From: Lishizhenia sp965656535
GTDB taxonomy: Bacteria > Bacteroidota > Bacteroidia > Flavobacteriales_D > Crocinitomicaceae
Length of the DNA: 64,000 bases
Direction: 5' to 3'
Assembly (NCBI GenBank): GCA_965656535.1
Contig: CBFHKX010000006.1
Location: 111,915-175,914 of the forward strand
A program made the position numbers and the translations under genes. The notes under the pieces were generated by a model that did not search any database, was not told the origin of the DNA, and saw nothing but the letters and a program-made list of their open reading frames with translations. Each line of letters begins with the position of its first letter. Position 1 is the stretch's first letter. Below, piece after piece: positions 33,551 through 41,784 of the stretch.

Positions 33551-36500
33551 TTAATTTTTCACTAATCTGTAAGTATTTGTAACTTTCTCATTACGTAAGT
33601 TAATCATGTAAATTCCTTTTTCAAAGGCTTCTACATTAATTGCTAACTCCGTACCAAATGTTAATTTTTCATTTGAAGTATAAACAACTCTTCCCTTGAT
33701 GTCAGTAATTTGAACATTTAAAACTTCACTGTTTTCTGAAGCTATTGTTACAATATCTGACGTTGGGTTAGGGAAAACTGTAATTCCTTCTAACTTATTC
33801 TCATCCAAACCTAGGTAGTCACATGTACCATCTACCGTAATAACTACTAAAGAGGTATCATCTGGACAAACTCCGTTTCCTACAATGTAATCATAGTTAA
33901 ACTGACCAGGGATTGAAGATGCAGATGGAGTTGCACCAATTAAAGCTGCATCTTGAGGATCATACCAAATTCCGCCAAAATTAACCACTCCGTTTAATGC
34001 ATCAAATAAGTTAATAGGTTCATTTAAGCAAACTGTCGCCGAACCATCCTGACCTGCACTAGAAAGTGGGAAGATCGTAACATTAGACGTGATAGAATCG
34101 TATGCACATTGTCTTTCAACTCTGTACTCGAATGCATAGGTATTTGGAGCTAATACTGTTGTTGCAAAGAACTCATCGTTCAATTGCGCAGTAAACTGAT
34201 TTTCTAACCAAGTACCATACTCAACATCATAACCTGTAATTGTATTAAACATATCCACAGTATCACCAATACAAGCATCTAAATCTGACACAAAGCTACC
34301 TGCGTTAAAGTCAATCTCTGTTAATGCAATTGAGTAGTTGTTCTGAGTGAATGTAAACTCATTTGAGTGTAATAAATAATATTGAGCACCTGGAGTTAAA
34401 CCACATTGAATGTATGATGGAGCATTAGAAAATGCTTCAATATTATCATCGTTTGCACCAACTAAAGTAAATGTATTGTAATCTCCACAATCCGTCACTT
34501 CGTAAACTGCCATCTTGGTTGTCTGGTTATTATCTAACCCAGAAATCAATAAGTTCCCTGATGCTGGAGCTGTAAACGTAAACCAAGTTGTTTCTACTAA
34601 AGTTGAATTACCCCATCCATCAGGAGTATTGAATCCTGTTGCTGGCGGAGCAATTGCTGCTTCACCAGGAGAAACTCCTGTATTTAAGTTATTGAATTGA
34701 TAAACCGTTCCGTCTGTTGCTAAATCAACTGCAAAACATGTAGAGTCATTCAATGCTGGAATTATTGCTGAAGCTGGTCCAGCATATAAACTTGTATCTG
34801 CACCACAAACTGCTTGTACATAAACATCATAATATGCTCCATATAACAATCCTGCATCTACAATCGTATCATCAAATATTATATCTGAAGTTACAGTTGT
34901 ACCAGAATACAATGGCTCACCTTGAAGCATGTATTGAATATTAAATCCAGTAGGAAGTGAAGTTGGTGCTCCAACTGTCCAATCCCATGTTACATCTAAC
35001 GAATCTTCTAAACCATTTGCAGAAACTGAGAATGGTGTAGCACAGACTGGTGCTGTTTGAGTAGTAATAACTGCTCCAACAGACTGTAAAGTCAAATCAC
35101 AATCAGAGTAAACATAAACATCATAATCAGTTAATTGAGTTAAACCTCCAATTGTATCTTGTGTATTTGTTGTTGTAAATGTAGTTCCCGTACCTGGTGT
35201 AAATCCAGCAGGACCGTATTCAACAGTCCAGTTTGTTTCTCCAGCTAAACCTGCATTCCATGAAACAATAATTGTATCAGTAAAGTATCCTACAGTAGCT
35301 AAATTAACTACATTAGGACAATCTGTGTAGTATAACCTTGCACAAGAATTGTTTTGTAGAAAAACTGGATCATCGTTTGAGATAGTAATGTCTTGGTTTG
35401 GTCCTGATGCACCGATTGAAGCATTGTCTGCATAATCATCATTTACATTTGAACCTCCGAAAATCACATCGTCATACACATAATAAATCTCATTTGTTGC
35501 TTCTTCTATTTGCACTTGGAAAGTTACAGTTGGAGCTCCAATAGAACCAGAGAAGTTACAAATATTATCCCATTGAATAACTAAAACTCTGTTAGGAGCA
35601 GTGCCAGTAACTTCCCAATAAACGTTACCCGTCTCAGAATCTAAATCATCTCCCCAAGGGAAAAGTGTTCCATCAGGTAAAGTATTGAAGTTACCACCGT
35701 ATCCAATGTTAGCTGTCAAATTCCCTAAAACCATACCTCCGTTATTACCAACTCGCATTGCATCAACCAATGTTTGTTGATATAAAATAGGGAAAGGTAA
35801 TGGGTTTACATTTGCTTCAGAATCATCAGTTAATAATAAATCTGTTCCTGTAGATGAAATATCTATAAATCCTGCCGGTGGACATTGTACATCATAGTCC
35901 ATGTAAGCTGCTTGGTTATATGTGTTAAATAACAAAGGACCTAAATAAGCTGAAGTATCCCCAGGACCGCAAATAACTCGAACATATGCCTCATAAAAAG
36001 TGTTTGTTGTCAACCCAGCTATGTTTGCTGAAGCTACTGCTTCAACTTGGGTTGTCCCTGTTCCTGGAGCGAATCCTATTGCACCATATTCAACTGCAAA
36101 CTCAGAAGCTGTTGATGTCCAAGAAATATCCGCAGAGCTGTTATCTGCATCGACCAATGTTAAAGCAGATGCTGCAGCACATTGTGCAGTAACCGTTAAA
36201 GGTCCAGCAAAAGCACTTGTATCACCACTAGCGCAATCTAAATATAAGTAATAGTCATACACATTACCTGCTGTTAAACCAGTAACTTGAGCAGAAGTAC
36301 CTGTCGCATTTAAAACGTTGTTAAACGTTCCTGGAGTAAATCCAGTAGGACCATATTCAATTATGTAATCAGTAGATGTATTAAGCGGATTAAAATCCCA
36401 AGTAAAATCTGTTGTAGTTCCTGTTGCTCCCACTGAAACAAAGTTAAGTGGAGCTCCGCAAGGGTTGCACGTTGCTGCTCCAGAGAAAACTACTCCTGTT

Positions 36501-36826
36501 GGTGGTCCAGCTGGTTGATTAAAAACAGAGTTTCCATCATCATCGAATAACTGAAACGAGACTTCACCATTAAATCCACCTGGAGTCCAATTTAGTTCAA
36601 CCGTATTACCATCGGTAACATTAAACGTAAAAGTAAGGTTTGATGTTCCTCCAGGTAAAGTAAACGGTGATCCCGCAACAGGAACCCCACCATCTGTAAC
36701 TGCTAGAAGACCTCCGTTCCATCCATCGCCAAAGCTATCGGCTCCGTCAATAGACCAAGTACACTGTGAAAGCGCCGAAAAACCAATCGCGAGTATGGCT
36801 GAGGCGCTAAGTAATAATTTTTTCAT
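33551..36826 (-). CDS. Tandem T9SS type A cargo protein, copy 1 (fibronectin III repeats)
   Basis: The 1091-residue protein has a signal peptide (MKKLLLSASAILAIGFSALS), a Gly/Asp/Trp-rich start (DSFGDGWNGGLLAV), several fibronectin type III-like repeats with the motif EYGPxGFxPGT (near residues 157, 245 and 551), a PPC-like beta domain (TTWFTFTAPASGNLLISGLD), and a type A tail (ITVFPNPTSDIVTIASENSE, ending in YRLVKN). It should be exported through T9SS to the cell surface. Residues 1-929 are identical to copy 2 at 36955-40230, while the last 162 residues differ at many positions. No -7 box is seen upstream of its start, and it has its own terminator. Function is likely adhesion, but this is inferred. 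Confidence 0.9.
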   Translation of the reverse strand: MKKLLLSASAILAIGFSALSQCTWSIDGADSFGDGWNGGLLAVTDGGVPVAGSPFTLPGGTSNLTFTFNVTDGNTVELNWTPGGFNGEVSFQLFDDDGNSVFNQPAGPPTGVVFSGAATCNPCGAPLNFVSVGATGTTTDFTWDFNPLNTSTDYIIEYGPTGFTPGTFNNVLNATGTSAQVTGLTAGNVYDYYLYLDCASGDTSAFAGPLTVTAQCAAASALTLVDADNSSADISWTSTASEFAVEYGAIGFAPGTGTTQVEAVASANIAGLTTNTFYEAYVRVICGPGDTSAYLGPLLFNTYNQAAYMDYDVQCPPAGFIDISSTGTDLLLTDDSEANVNPLPFPILYQQTLVDAMRVGNNGGMVLGNLTANIGYGGNFNTLPDGTLFPWGDDLDSETGNVYWEVTGTAPNRVLVIQWDNICNFSGSIGAPTVTFQVQIEEATNEIYYVYDDVIFGGSNVNDDYADNASIGASGPNQDITISNDDPVFLQNNSCARLYYTDCPNVVNLATVGYFTDTIIVSWNAGLAGETNWTVEYGPAGFTPGTGTTFTTTNTQDTIGGLTQLTDYDVYVYSDCDLTLQSVGAVITTQTAPVCATPFSVSANGLEDSLDVTWDWTVGAPTSLPTGFNIQYMLQGEPLYSGTTVTSDIIFDDTIVDAGLLYGAYYDVYVQAVCGADTSLYAGPASAIIPALNDSTCFAVDLATDGTVYQFNNLNTGVSPGEAAIAPPATGFNTPDGWGNSTLVETTWFTFTAPASGNLLISGLDNNQTTKMAVYEVTDCGDYNTFTLVGANDDNIEAFSNAPSYIQCGLTPGAQYYLLHSNEFTFTQNNYSIALTEIDFNAGSFVSDLDACIGDTVDMFNTITGYDVEYGTWLENQFTAQLNDEFFATTVLAPNTYAFEYRVERQCAYDSITSNVTIFPLSSAGQDGSATVCLNEPINLFDALNGVVNFGGIWYDPQDAALIGATPSASSIPGQFNYDYIVGNGVCPDDTSLVVITVDGTCDYLGLDENKLEGITVFPNPTSDIVTIASENSEVLNVQITDIKGRVVYTSNEKLTFGTELAINVEAFEKGIYMINLRNEKVTNTYRLVKN
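34041..36826. repeat. Near-identical duplicated block, copy 1 (partner 37445-40230)
   Basis: This 2786-base block matches 37445-40230 at a constant offset of 3404 bases with no insertion or deletion. By eye I find three differences (34364, 36371, 36806 against 37768, 39775, 40210), all silent. Downstream of 34041 and beyond about 20 bases upstream of the start codon the copies diverge sharply. Confidence 0.93.
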
Positions 36827-36902
36827 AAATTCATTTTATAGTTTATAATAGCACACAGTTCTCGTCAAGGCGAGATATGTTTCGTTTTAAACGGACTGAA
36901 AT

Positions 36903-36934
36903 AAAAAAGGGTTGGAAAAACCAACCCTTTTTTT
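36903..36934 (-). terminator. Terminator after type A cargo protein copy 2
   Basis: A perfect 13-bp stem, AAAAAAGGGTTGG (36903-36915) with CCAACCCTTTTTT (36921-36933), has an A5 loop. The A run 36903-36908 is the T tail on the minus strand. It isolates copy 2 from copy 1. Confidence 0.9.
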
Positions 36935-36954
36935 GAAAAAATTACACTTTAAAT

Positions 36955-39900
36955 CTAATTCTTCACTACACGATAAATGTTTTCTACATTTAAGTTAGAC
37001 AACCTAATCATGTAAATACCTGATTCAAAAGAAGACATGTTAATTGTCAACTCAGAACCAAAAGATAATTTATCTTTTAAATCTGCAACTACTCTTCCGT
37101 TAATATCTAACACTTGAACAGCTAACTCCTCATTATTCTCTGAGCTTAATGTTAAAATATCTGAAACTGGATTAGGGTAAATTAAAATACCTGCTAATTT
37201 TTCTGTTTCTAAACCTAAGTAATCACATGTACCATCAACTGTAATAACAACAAGCGCTGTATCATCAGGACAAACTCCATTTCCTACAATGTAGTCATAA
37301 TTAAACTGTCCAGGAATAGATGAAGCTGTTGGTGTTGCATTTGGTAATGCTGCATCTTGAGGATCAAACCATGTTCCTCCAAAGTTAGCTACACCACTTA
37401 AAGATTCAAATAAATTGATAGGTGCGTTTAAGCAAACGGTTTGTGAACCATCCTGACCTGCACTAGAAAGTGGGAAGATCGTAACATTAGACGTGATAGA
37501 ATCGTATGCACATTGTCTTTCAACTCTGTACTCGAATGCATAGGTATTTGGAGCTAATACTGTTGTTGCAAAGAACTCATCGTTCAATTGCGCAGTAAAC
37601 TGATTTTCTAACCAAGTACCATACTCAACATCATAACCTGTAATTGTATTAAACATATCCACAGTATCACCAATACAAGCATCTAAATCTGACACAAAGC
37701 TACCTGCGTTAAAGTCAATCTCTGTTAATGCAATTGAGTAGTTGTTCTGAGTGAATGTAAACTCATTAGAGTGTAATAAATAATATTGAGCACCTGGAGT
37801 TAAACCACATTGAATGTATGATGGAGCATTAGAAAATGCTTCAATATTATCATCGTTTGCACCAACTAAAGTAAATGTATTGTAATCTCCACAATCCGTC
37901 ACTTCGTAAACTGCCATCTTGGTTGTCTGGTTATTATCTAACCCAGAAATCAATAAGTTCCCTGATGCTGGAGCTGTAAACGTAAACCAAGTTGTTTCTA
38001 CTAAAGTTGAATTACCCCATCCATCAGGAGTATTGAATCCTGTTGCTGGCGGAGCAATTGCTGCTTCACCAGGAGAAACTCCTGTATTTAAGTTATTGAA
38101 TTGATAAACCGTTCCGTCTGTTGCTAAATCAACTGCAAAACATGTAGAGTCATTCAATGCTGGAATTATTGCTGAAGCTGGTCCAGCATATAAACTTGTA
38201 TCTGCACCACAAACTGCTTGTACATAAACATCATAATATGCTCCATATAACAATCCTGCATCTACAATCGTATCATCAAATATTATATCTGAAGTTACAG
38301 TTGTACCAGAATACAATGGCTCACCTTGAAGCATGTATTGAATATTAAATCCAGTAGGAAGTGAAGTTGGTGCTCCAACTGTCCAATCCCATGTTACATC
38401 TAACGAATCTTCTAAACCATTTGCAGAAACTGAGAATGGTGTAGCACAGACTGGTGCTGTTTGAGTAGTAATAACTGCTCCAACAGACTGTAAAGTCAAA
38501 TCACAATCAGAGTAAACATAAACATCATAATCAGTTAATTGAGTTAAACCTCCAATTGTATCTTGTGTATTTGTTGTTGTAAATGTAGTTCCCGTACCTG
38601 GTGTAAATCCAGCAGGACCGTATTCAACAGTCCAGTTTGTTTCTCCAGCTAAACCTGCATTCCATGAAACAATAATTGTATCAGTAAAGTATCCTACAGT
38701 AGCTAAATTAACTACATTAGGACAATCTGTGTAGTATAACCTTGCACAAGAATTGTTTTGTAGAAAAACTGGATCATCGTTTGAGATAGTAATGTCTTGG
38801 TTTGGTCCTGATGCACCGATTGAAGCATTGTCTGCATAATCATCATTTACATTTGAACCTCCGAAAATCACATCGTCATACACATAATAAATCTCATTTG
38901 TTGCTTCTTCTATTTGCACTTGGAAAGTTACAGTTGGAGCTCCAATAGAACCAGAGAAGTTACAAATATTATCCCATTGAATAACTAAAACTCTGTTAGG
39001 AGCAGTGCCAGTAACTTCCCAATAAACGTTACCCGTCTCAGAATCTAAATCATCTCCCCAAGGGAAAAGTGTTCCATCAGGTAAAGTATTGAAGTTACCA
39101 CCGTATCCAATGTTAGCTGTCAAATTCCCTAAAACCATACCTCCGTTATTACCAACTCGCATTGCATCAACCAATGTTTGTTGATATAAAATAGGGAAAG
39201 GTAATGGGTTTACATTTGCTTCAGAATCATCAGTTAATAATAAATCTGTTCCTGTAGATGAAATATCTATAAATCCTGCCGGTGGACATTGTACATCATA
39301 GTCCATGTAAGCTGCTTGGTTATATGTGTTAAATAACAAAGGACCTAAATAAGCTGAAGTATCCCCAGGACCGCAAATAACTCGAACATATGCCTCATAA
39401 AAAGTGTTTGTTGTCAACCCAGCTATGTTTGCTGAAGCTACTGCTTCAACTTGGGTTGTCCCTGTTCCTGGAGCGAATCCTATTGCACCATATTCAACTG
39501 CAAACTCAGAAGCTGTTGATGTCCAAGAAATATCCGCAGAGCTGTTATCTGCATCGACCAATGTTAAAGCAGATGCTGCAGCACATTGTGCAGTAACCGT
39601 TAAAGGTCCAGCAAAAGCACTTGTATCACCACTAGCGCAATCTAAATATAAGTAATAGTCATACACATTACCTGCTGTTAAACCAGTAACTTGAGCAGAA
39701 GTACCTGTCGCATTTAAAACGTTGTTAAACGTTCCTGGAGTAAATCCAGTAGGACCATATTCAATTATGTAATCCGTAGATGTATTAAGCGGATTAAAAT
39801 CCCAAGTAAAATCTGTTGTAGTTCCTGTTGCTCCCACTGAAACAAAGTTAAGTGGAGCTCCGCAAGGGTTGCACGTTGCTGCTCCAGAGAAAACTACTCC

Positions 39901-40230
39901 TGTTGGTGGTCCAGCTGGTTGATTAAAAACAGAGTTTCCATCATCATCGAATAACTGAAACGAGACTTCACCATTAAATCCACCTGGAGTCCAATTTAGT
40001 TCAACCGTATTACCATCGGTAACATTAAACGTAAAAGTAAGGTTTGATGTTCCTCCAGGTAAAGTAAACGGTGATCCCGCAACAGGAACCCCACCATCTG
40101 TAACTGCTAGAAGACCTCCGTTCCATCCATCGCCAAAGCTATCGGCTCCGTCAATAGACCAAGTACACTGTGAAAGCGCCGAAAAACCAATCGCGAGTAT
40201 GGCTGAGGCACTAAGTAATAATTTTTTCAT
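36955..40230 (-). CDS. Tandem T9SS type A cargo protein, copy 2 (fibronectin III repeats)
   Basis: This 1091-residue protein is the same as copy 1 over residues 1-929 (signal peptide, Gly/Trp-rich start, fibronectin III-like repeats, PPC-like domain). Its last 162 residues, including the type A sorting tail (ILIYPNPVSDILTLSSENNE, ending in YRVVKN), have diverged but keep the same length. It has a -7 box (40254-40261) that copy 1 lacks, and a different terminator. The two proteins would show the same surface but could differ in expression or in processing by the sorting machinery. Confidence 0.9.
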   Translation of the reverse strand: MKKLLLSASAILAIGFSALSQCTWSIDGADSFGDGWNGGLLAVTDGGVPVAGSPFTLPGGTSNLTFTFNVTDGNTVELNWTPGGFNGEVSFQLFDDDGNSVFNQPAGPPTGVVFSGAATCNPCGAPLNFVSVGATGTTTDFTWDFNPLNTSTDYIIEYGPTGFTPGTFNNVLNATGTSAQVTGLTAGNVYDYYLYLDCASGDTSAFAGPLTVTAQCAAASALTLVDADNSSADISWTSTASEFAVEYGAIGFAPGTGTTQVEAVASANIAGLTTNTFYEAYVRVICGPGDTSAYLGPLLFNTYNQAAYMDYDVQCPPAGFIDISSTGTDLLLTDDSEANVNPLPFPILYQQTLVDAMRVGNNGGMVLGNLTANIGYGGNFNTLPDGTLFPWGDDLDSETGNVYWEVTGTAPNRVLVIQWDNICNFSGSIGAPTVTFQVQIEEATNEIYYVYDDVIFGGSNVNDDYADNASIGASGPNQDITISNDDPVFLQNNSCARLYYTDCPNVVNLATVGYFTDTIIVSWNAGLAGETNWTVEYGPAGFTPGTGTTFTTTNTQDTIGGLTQLTDYDVYVYSDCDLTLQSVGAVITTQTAPVCATPFSVSANGLEDSLDVTWDWTVGAPTSLPTGFNIQYMLQGEPLYSGTTVTSDIIFDDTIVDAGLLYGAYYDVYVQAVCGADTSLYAGPASAIIPALNDSTCFAVDLATDGTVYQFNNLNTGVSPGEAAIAPPATGFNTPDGWGNSTLVETTWFTFTAPASGNLLISGLDNNQTTKMAVYEVTDCGDYNTFTLVGANDDNIEAFSNAPSYIQCGLTPGAQYYLLHSNEFTFTQNNYSIALTEIDFNAGSFVSDLDACIGDTVDMFNTITGYDVEYGTWLENQFTAQLNDEFFATTVLAPNTYAFEYRVERQCAYDSITSNVTIFPLSSAGQDGSQTVCLNAPINLFESLSGVANFGGTWFDPQDAALPNATPTASSIPGQFNYDYIVGNGVCPDDTALVVITVDGTCDYLGLETEKLAGILIYPNPVSDILTLSSENNEELAVQVLDINGRVVADLKDKLSFGSELTINMSSFESGIYMIRLSNLNVENIYRVVKN
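37445..40230. repeat. Near-identical duplicated block, copy 2 (partner 34041-36826)
   Basis: Second copy of the 2786-base block, colinear with 34041-36826 at offset 3404, with three silent differences noted by eye. No transposase or flanking repeat accompanies it. Confidence 0.93.
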
Positions 40231-40253
40231 GTTTCAATTTTATAGTTATTAAA

Positions 40254-40261
40254 CAAATATA
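40254..40261 (-). promoter_or_regulatory. -7 box (TATATTTG) of cargo protein copy 2
   Basis: TATATTTG on the minus strand matches TAnnTTTG and lies 24 bases upstream of the start at 40230. The -33 region shows only TTAG-like sequence, so the match is partial. The corresponding place upstream of copy 1 has no such box. Confidence 0.5.
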
Positions 40262-40496
40262 CAATAAAAAGTTATCTCTAACCTTAAAAGAAGATATATT
40301 TGACATTCCCACACCAAAAGAGTTTAGATAAACGTTTTAGATGAAGCACTTAAAATAATGTCTCTAAGAATAAAGAGTCTTTTACTGAAGAACGAAACGA
40401 TAAAATTTTAACAACTAAATTTAACAACACAATAAAATTCATATTATCTCCAAGACTAATCCAAAATCCTTCTTAATTTCGCAATAAAACTGAAAG

Positions 40497-41282
40497 ATGG
40501 AATTAAATTTAAAGAATAAAACTGCTTTAGTATGCGGAAGTACGCAGGGAATTGGATTAGCAACTGCTAAAACCTTAGCAAACTTAGGAGCAACTTGCAT
40601 ACTTGTAGCACGAACTGAAGAAAAATTAAAAACTGCCTGCGATAGTTTGAGTACGAATAAAAACCAGCAACACAGTTATTTAATTGCAGATTTTTCGAAT
40701 CCAGAAACATTAAAAACGACAATCAACCAATTTGCTTCAGAAAATCAAGTTAATATTTTGATTAATAACACAGGCGGACCAAAAGGAGGTCCGATAGTTG
40801 ACGCAGAAATAAATGAATTTACTGCTACATTTAACCAACACTTGGTTTGTAACCATATACTTGTTCAGGCTCTACTGCCAGGCATGAAAGCACTAGGTTA
40901 CGGCCGAATCGTTAACGTTATCAGCACCTCGGTTAAACAGCCGTTAGATGGACTAGGAGTAAGTAACACTATCCGCGGAGCTGTTGCAAACTGGAGCAAA
41001 ACGCTTGCCAATGAGCTTGGTCAATTTAACATAACCGTAAACAATGTTTTACCTGGCGCCACAGATACGGTTAGATTAAAGGAAATTATTGAAAATAAGG
41101 CATTAAAAACAGGGAAATCTGTGGCCGATATAAAAACAGCTATGGCAAATCAAAGCCCAATGAAAAGAATTGCTAAACCTCAAGAAGTTGCAAACGCAAT
41201 TTGTTTTTTGTGTTCACCGGCAGCGAGTTATATTAATGGAATTAATGTACCCGTAGACGGTGGTAGAACGAAATCTTTATAG
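40497..41282 (+). CDS. SDR-family oxidoreductase lacking the usual YxxxK
   Basis: The 261-residue protein has the SDR cofactor motif ALVCGSTQGIGLATAKTL, the NNTGG motif (91-94 region), the active-site Ser143 (NVISTSV) and the C-terminal PVDGG. Where Tyr-x-x-x-Lys is expected, 13 residues after Ser143, it has Ser156 and Arg160 (GVSNTIRGAV). Divergent SDRs with an SN-x-x-R pattern exist, so this may be a distinct subfamily rather than a broken gene. It resembles 3-oxoacyl-ACP reductases overall, but the substrate is unknown. The 3' end overlaps the next gene by 23 bases. Confidence 0.88.
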   Translation: MELNLKNKTALVCGSTQGIGLATAKTLANLGATCILVARTEEKLKTACDSLSTNKNQQHSYLIADFSNPETLKTTINQFASENQVNILINNTGGPKGGPIVDAEINEFTATFNQHLVCNHILVQALLPGMKALGYGRIVNVISTSVKQPLDGLGVSNTIRGAVANWSKTLANELGQFNITVNNVLPGATDTVRLKEIIENKALKTGKSVADIKTAMANQSPMKRIAKPQEVANAICFLCSPAASYINGINVPVDGGRTKSL

Positions 41283-41784
41283 GGTTCTTACATTTGTGAT
41301 TACTGTAGCTTTTTTTGGCTGCAACGAGAAAAGTATCTATCAAAAATTGGAAGATTCTAGAAACTTGGAAAGGATTTCAGCGTCTCTCAATTCTACACTA
41401 AAAGATGTCACAGATTTATCAATTAACGAAATAGACTCTAAATCATTGGTTTATGAAAATGGTCAGACCAGACAGCTTATCTCTATCACTTTTTTGATGT
41501 ATTCGGATTTACTGGTTAAGCAAGATACACTAGAAGTTACGATAAACAGAGCCACAAGTTTTTCTAACTACAGCAAACCGCTAGAAGCTGAGAAACTAAC
41601 TACTTTTAACTCTGACTACACGAGTGACTTTTTTTCCTTAAAGATTAGAAGTAAAGACAAAATAGATAGTCAATTATTAACTGATAATAACGACTTTTTC
41701 TACATAGAACTTTTATCAGAAACAAGCATTAAAGGCGTTCTCAACTTTGATGGTCTAATGTTACATATCTCTGAACAATATTAG
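41260..41784 (+). CDS. Putative lipoprotein of unknown function
   Basis: The 174-residue protein starts at GTG 41260 inside the end of the SDR gene and has a short basic N-terminus followed by a hydrophobic stretch and lipobox (RVLTFVITVAFFGC, Cys21). The mature part is mixed alpha/beta (ITFLMYSDLLVKQDTLEVTI). I recognise no family. It would be lipid-anchored. The start is uncertain because it is non-ATG. Its last four bases overlap the end of the convergent gene at 41781. Confidence 0.65.
   Translation: MVERNLYRVLTFVITVAFFGCNEKSIYQKLEDSRNLERISASLNSTLKDVTDLSINEIDSKSLVYENGQTRQLISITFLMYSDLLVKQDTLEVTINRATSFSNYSKPLEAEKLTTFNSDYTSDFFSLKIRSKDKIDSQLLTDNNDFFYIELLSETSIKGVLNFDGLMLHISEQY

Noticed and set aside
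34515..36251. Open frames on the plus strand inside the T9SS cargo genes
   Set aside because: They lie wholly within long, well-supported coding regions on the other strand, repeat in both copies only because the DNA is duplicated, and have no start context or recognisable domains.
34041..40230. The duplicated 2.8-kb blocks as a mobile element
   Set aside because: No transposase, terminal inverted repeats or target-site duplications are visible. The block boundaries are within a coding frame and at the start codon, which suits gene conversion better.
40248..40255. TTAAACAA as another site for the CarH-like regulator upstream of cargo copy 2
   Set aside because: It is a single arm overlapping a -7 box, without a partner at the 24-base spacing. 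In AT-rich DNA such an octamer is expected by chance.
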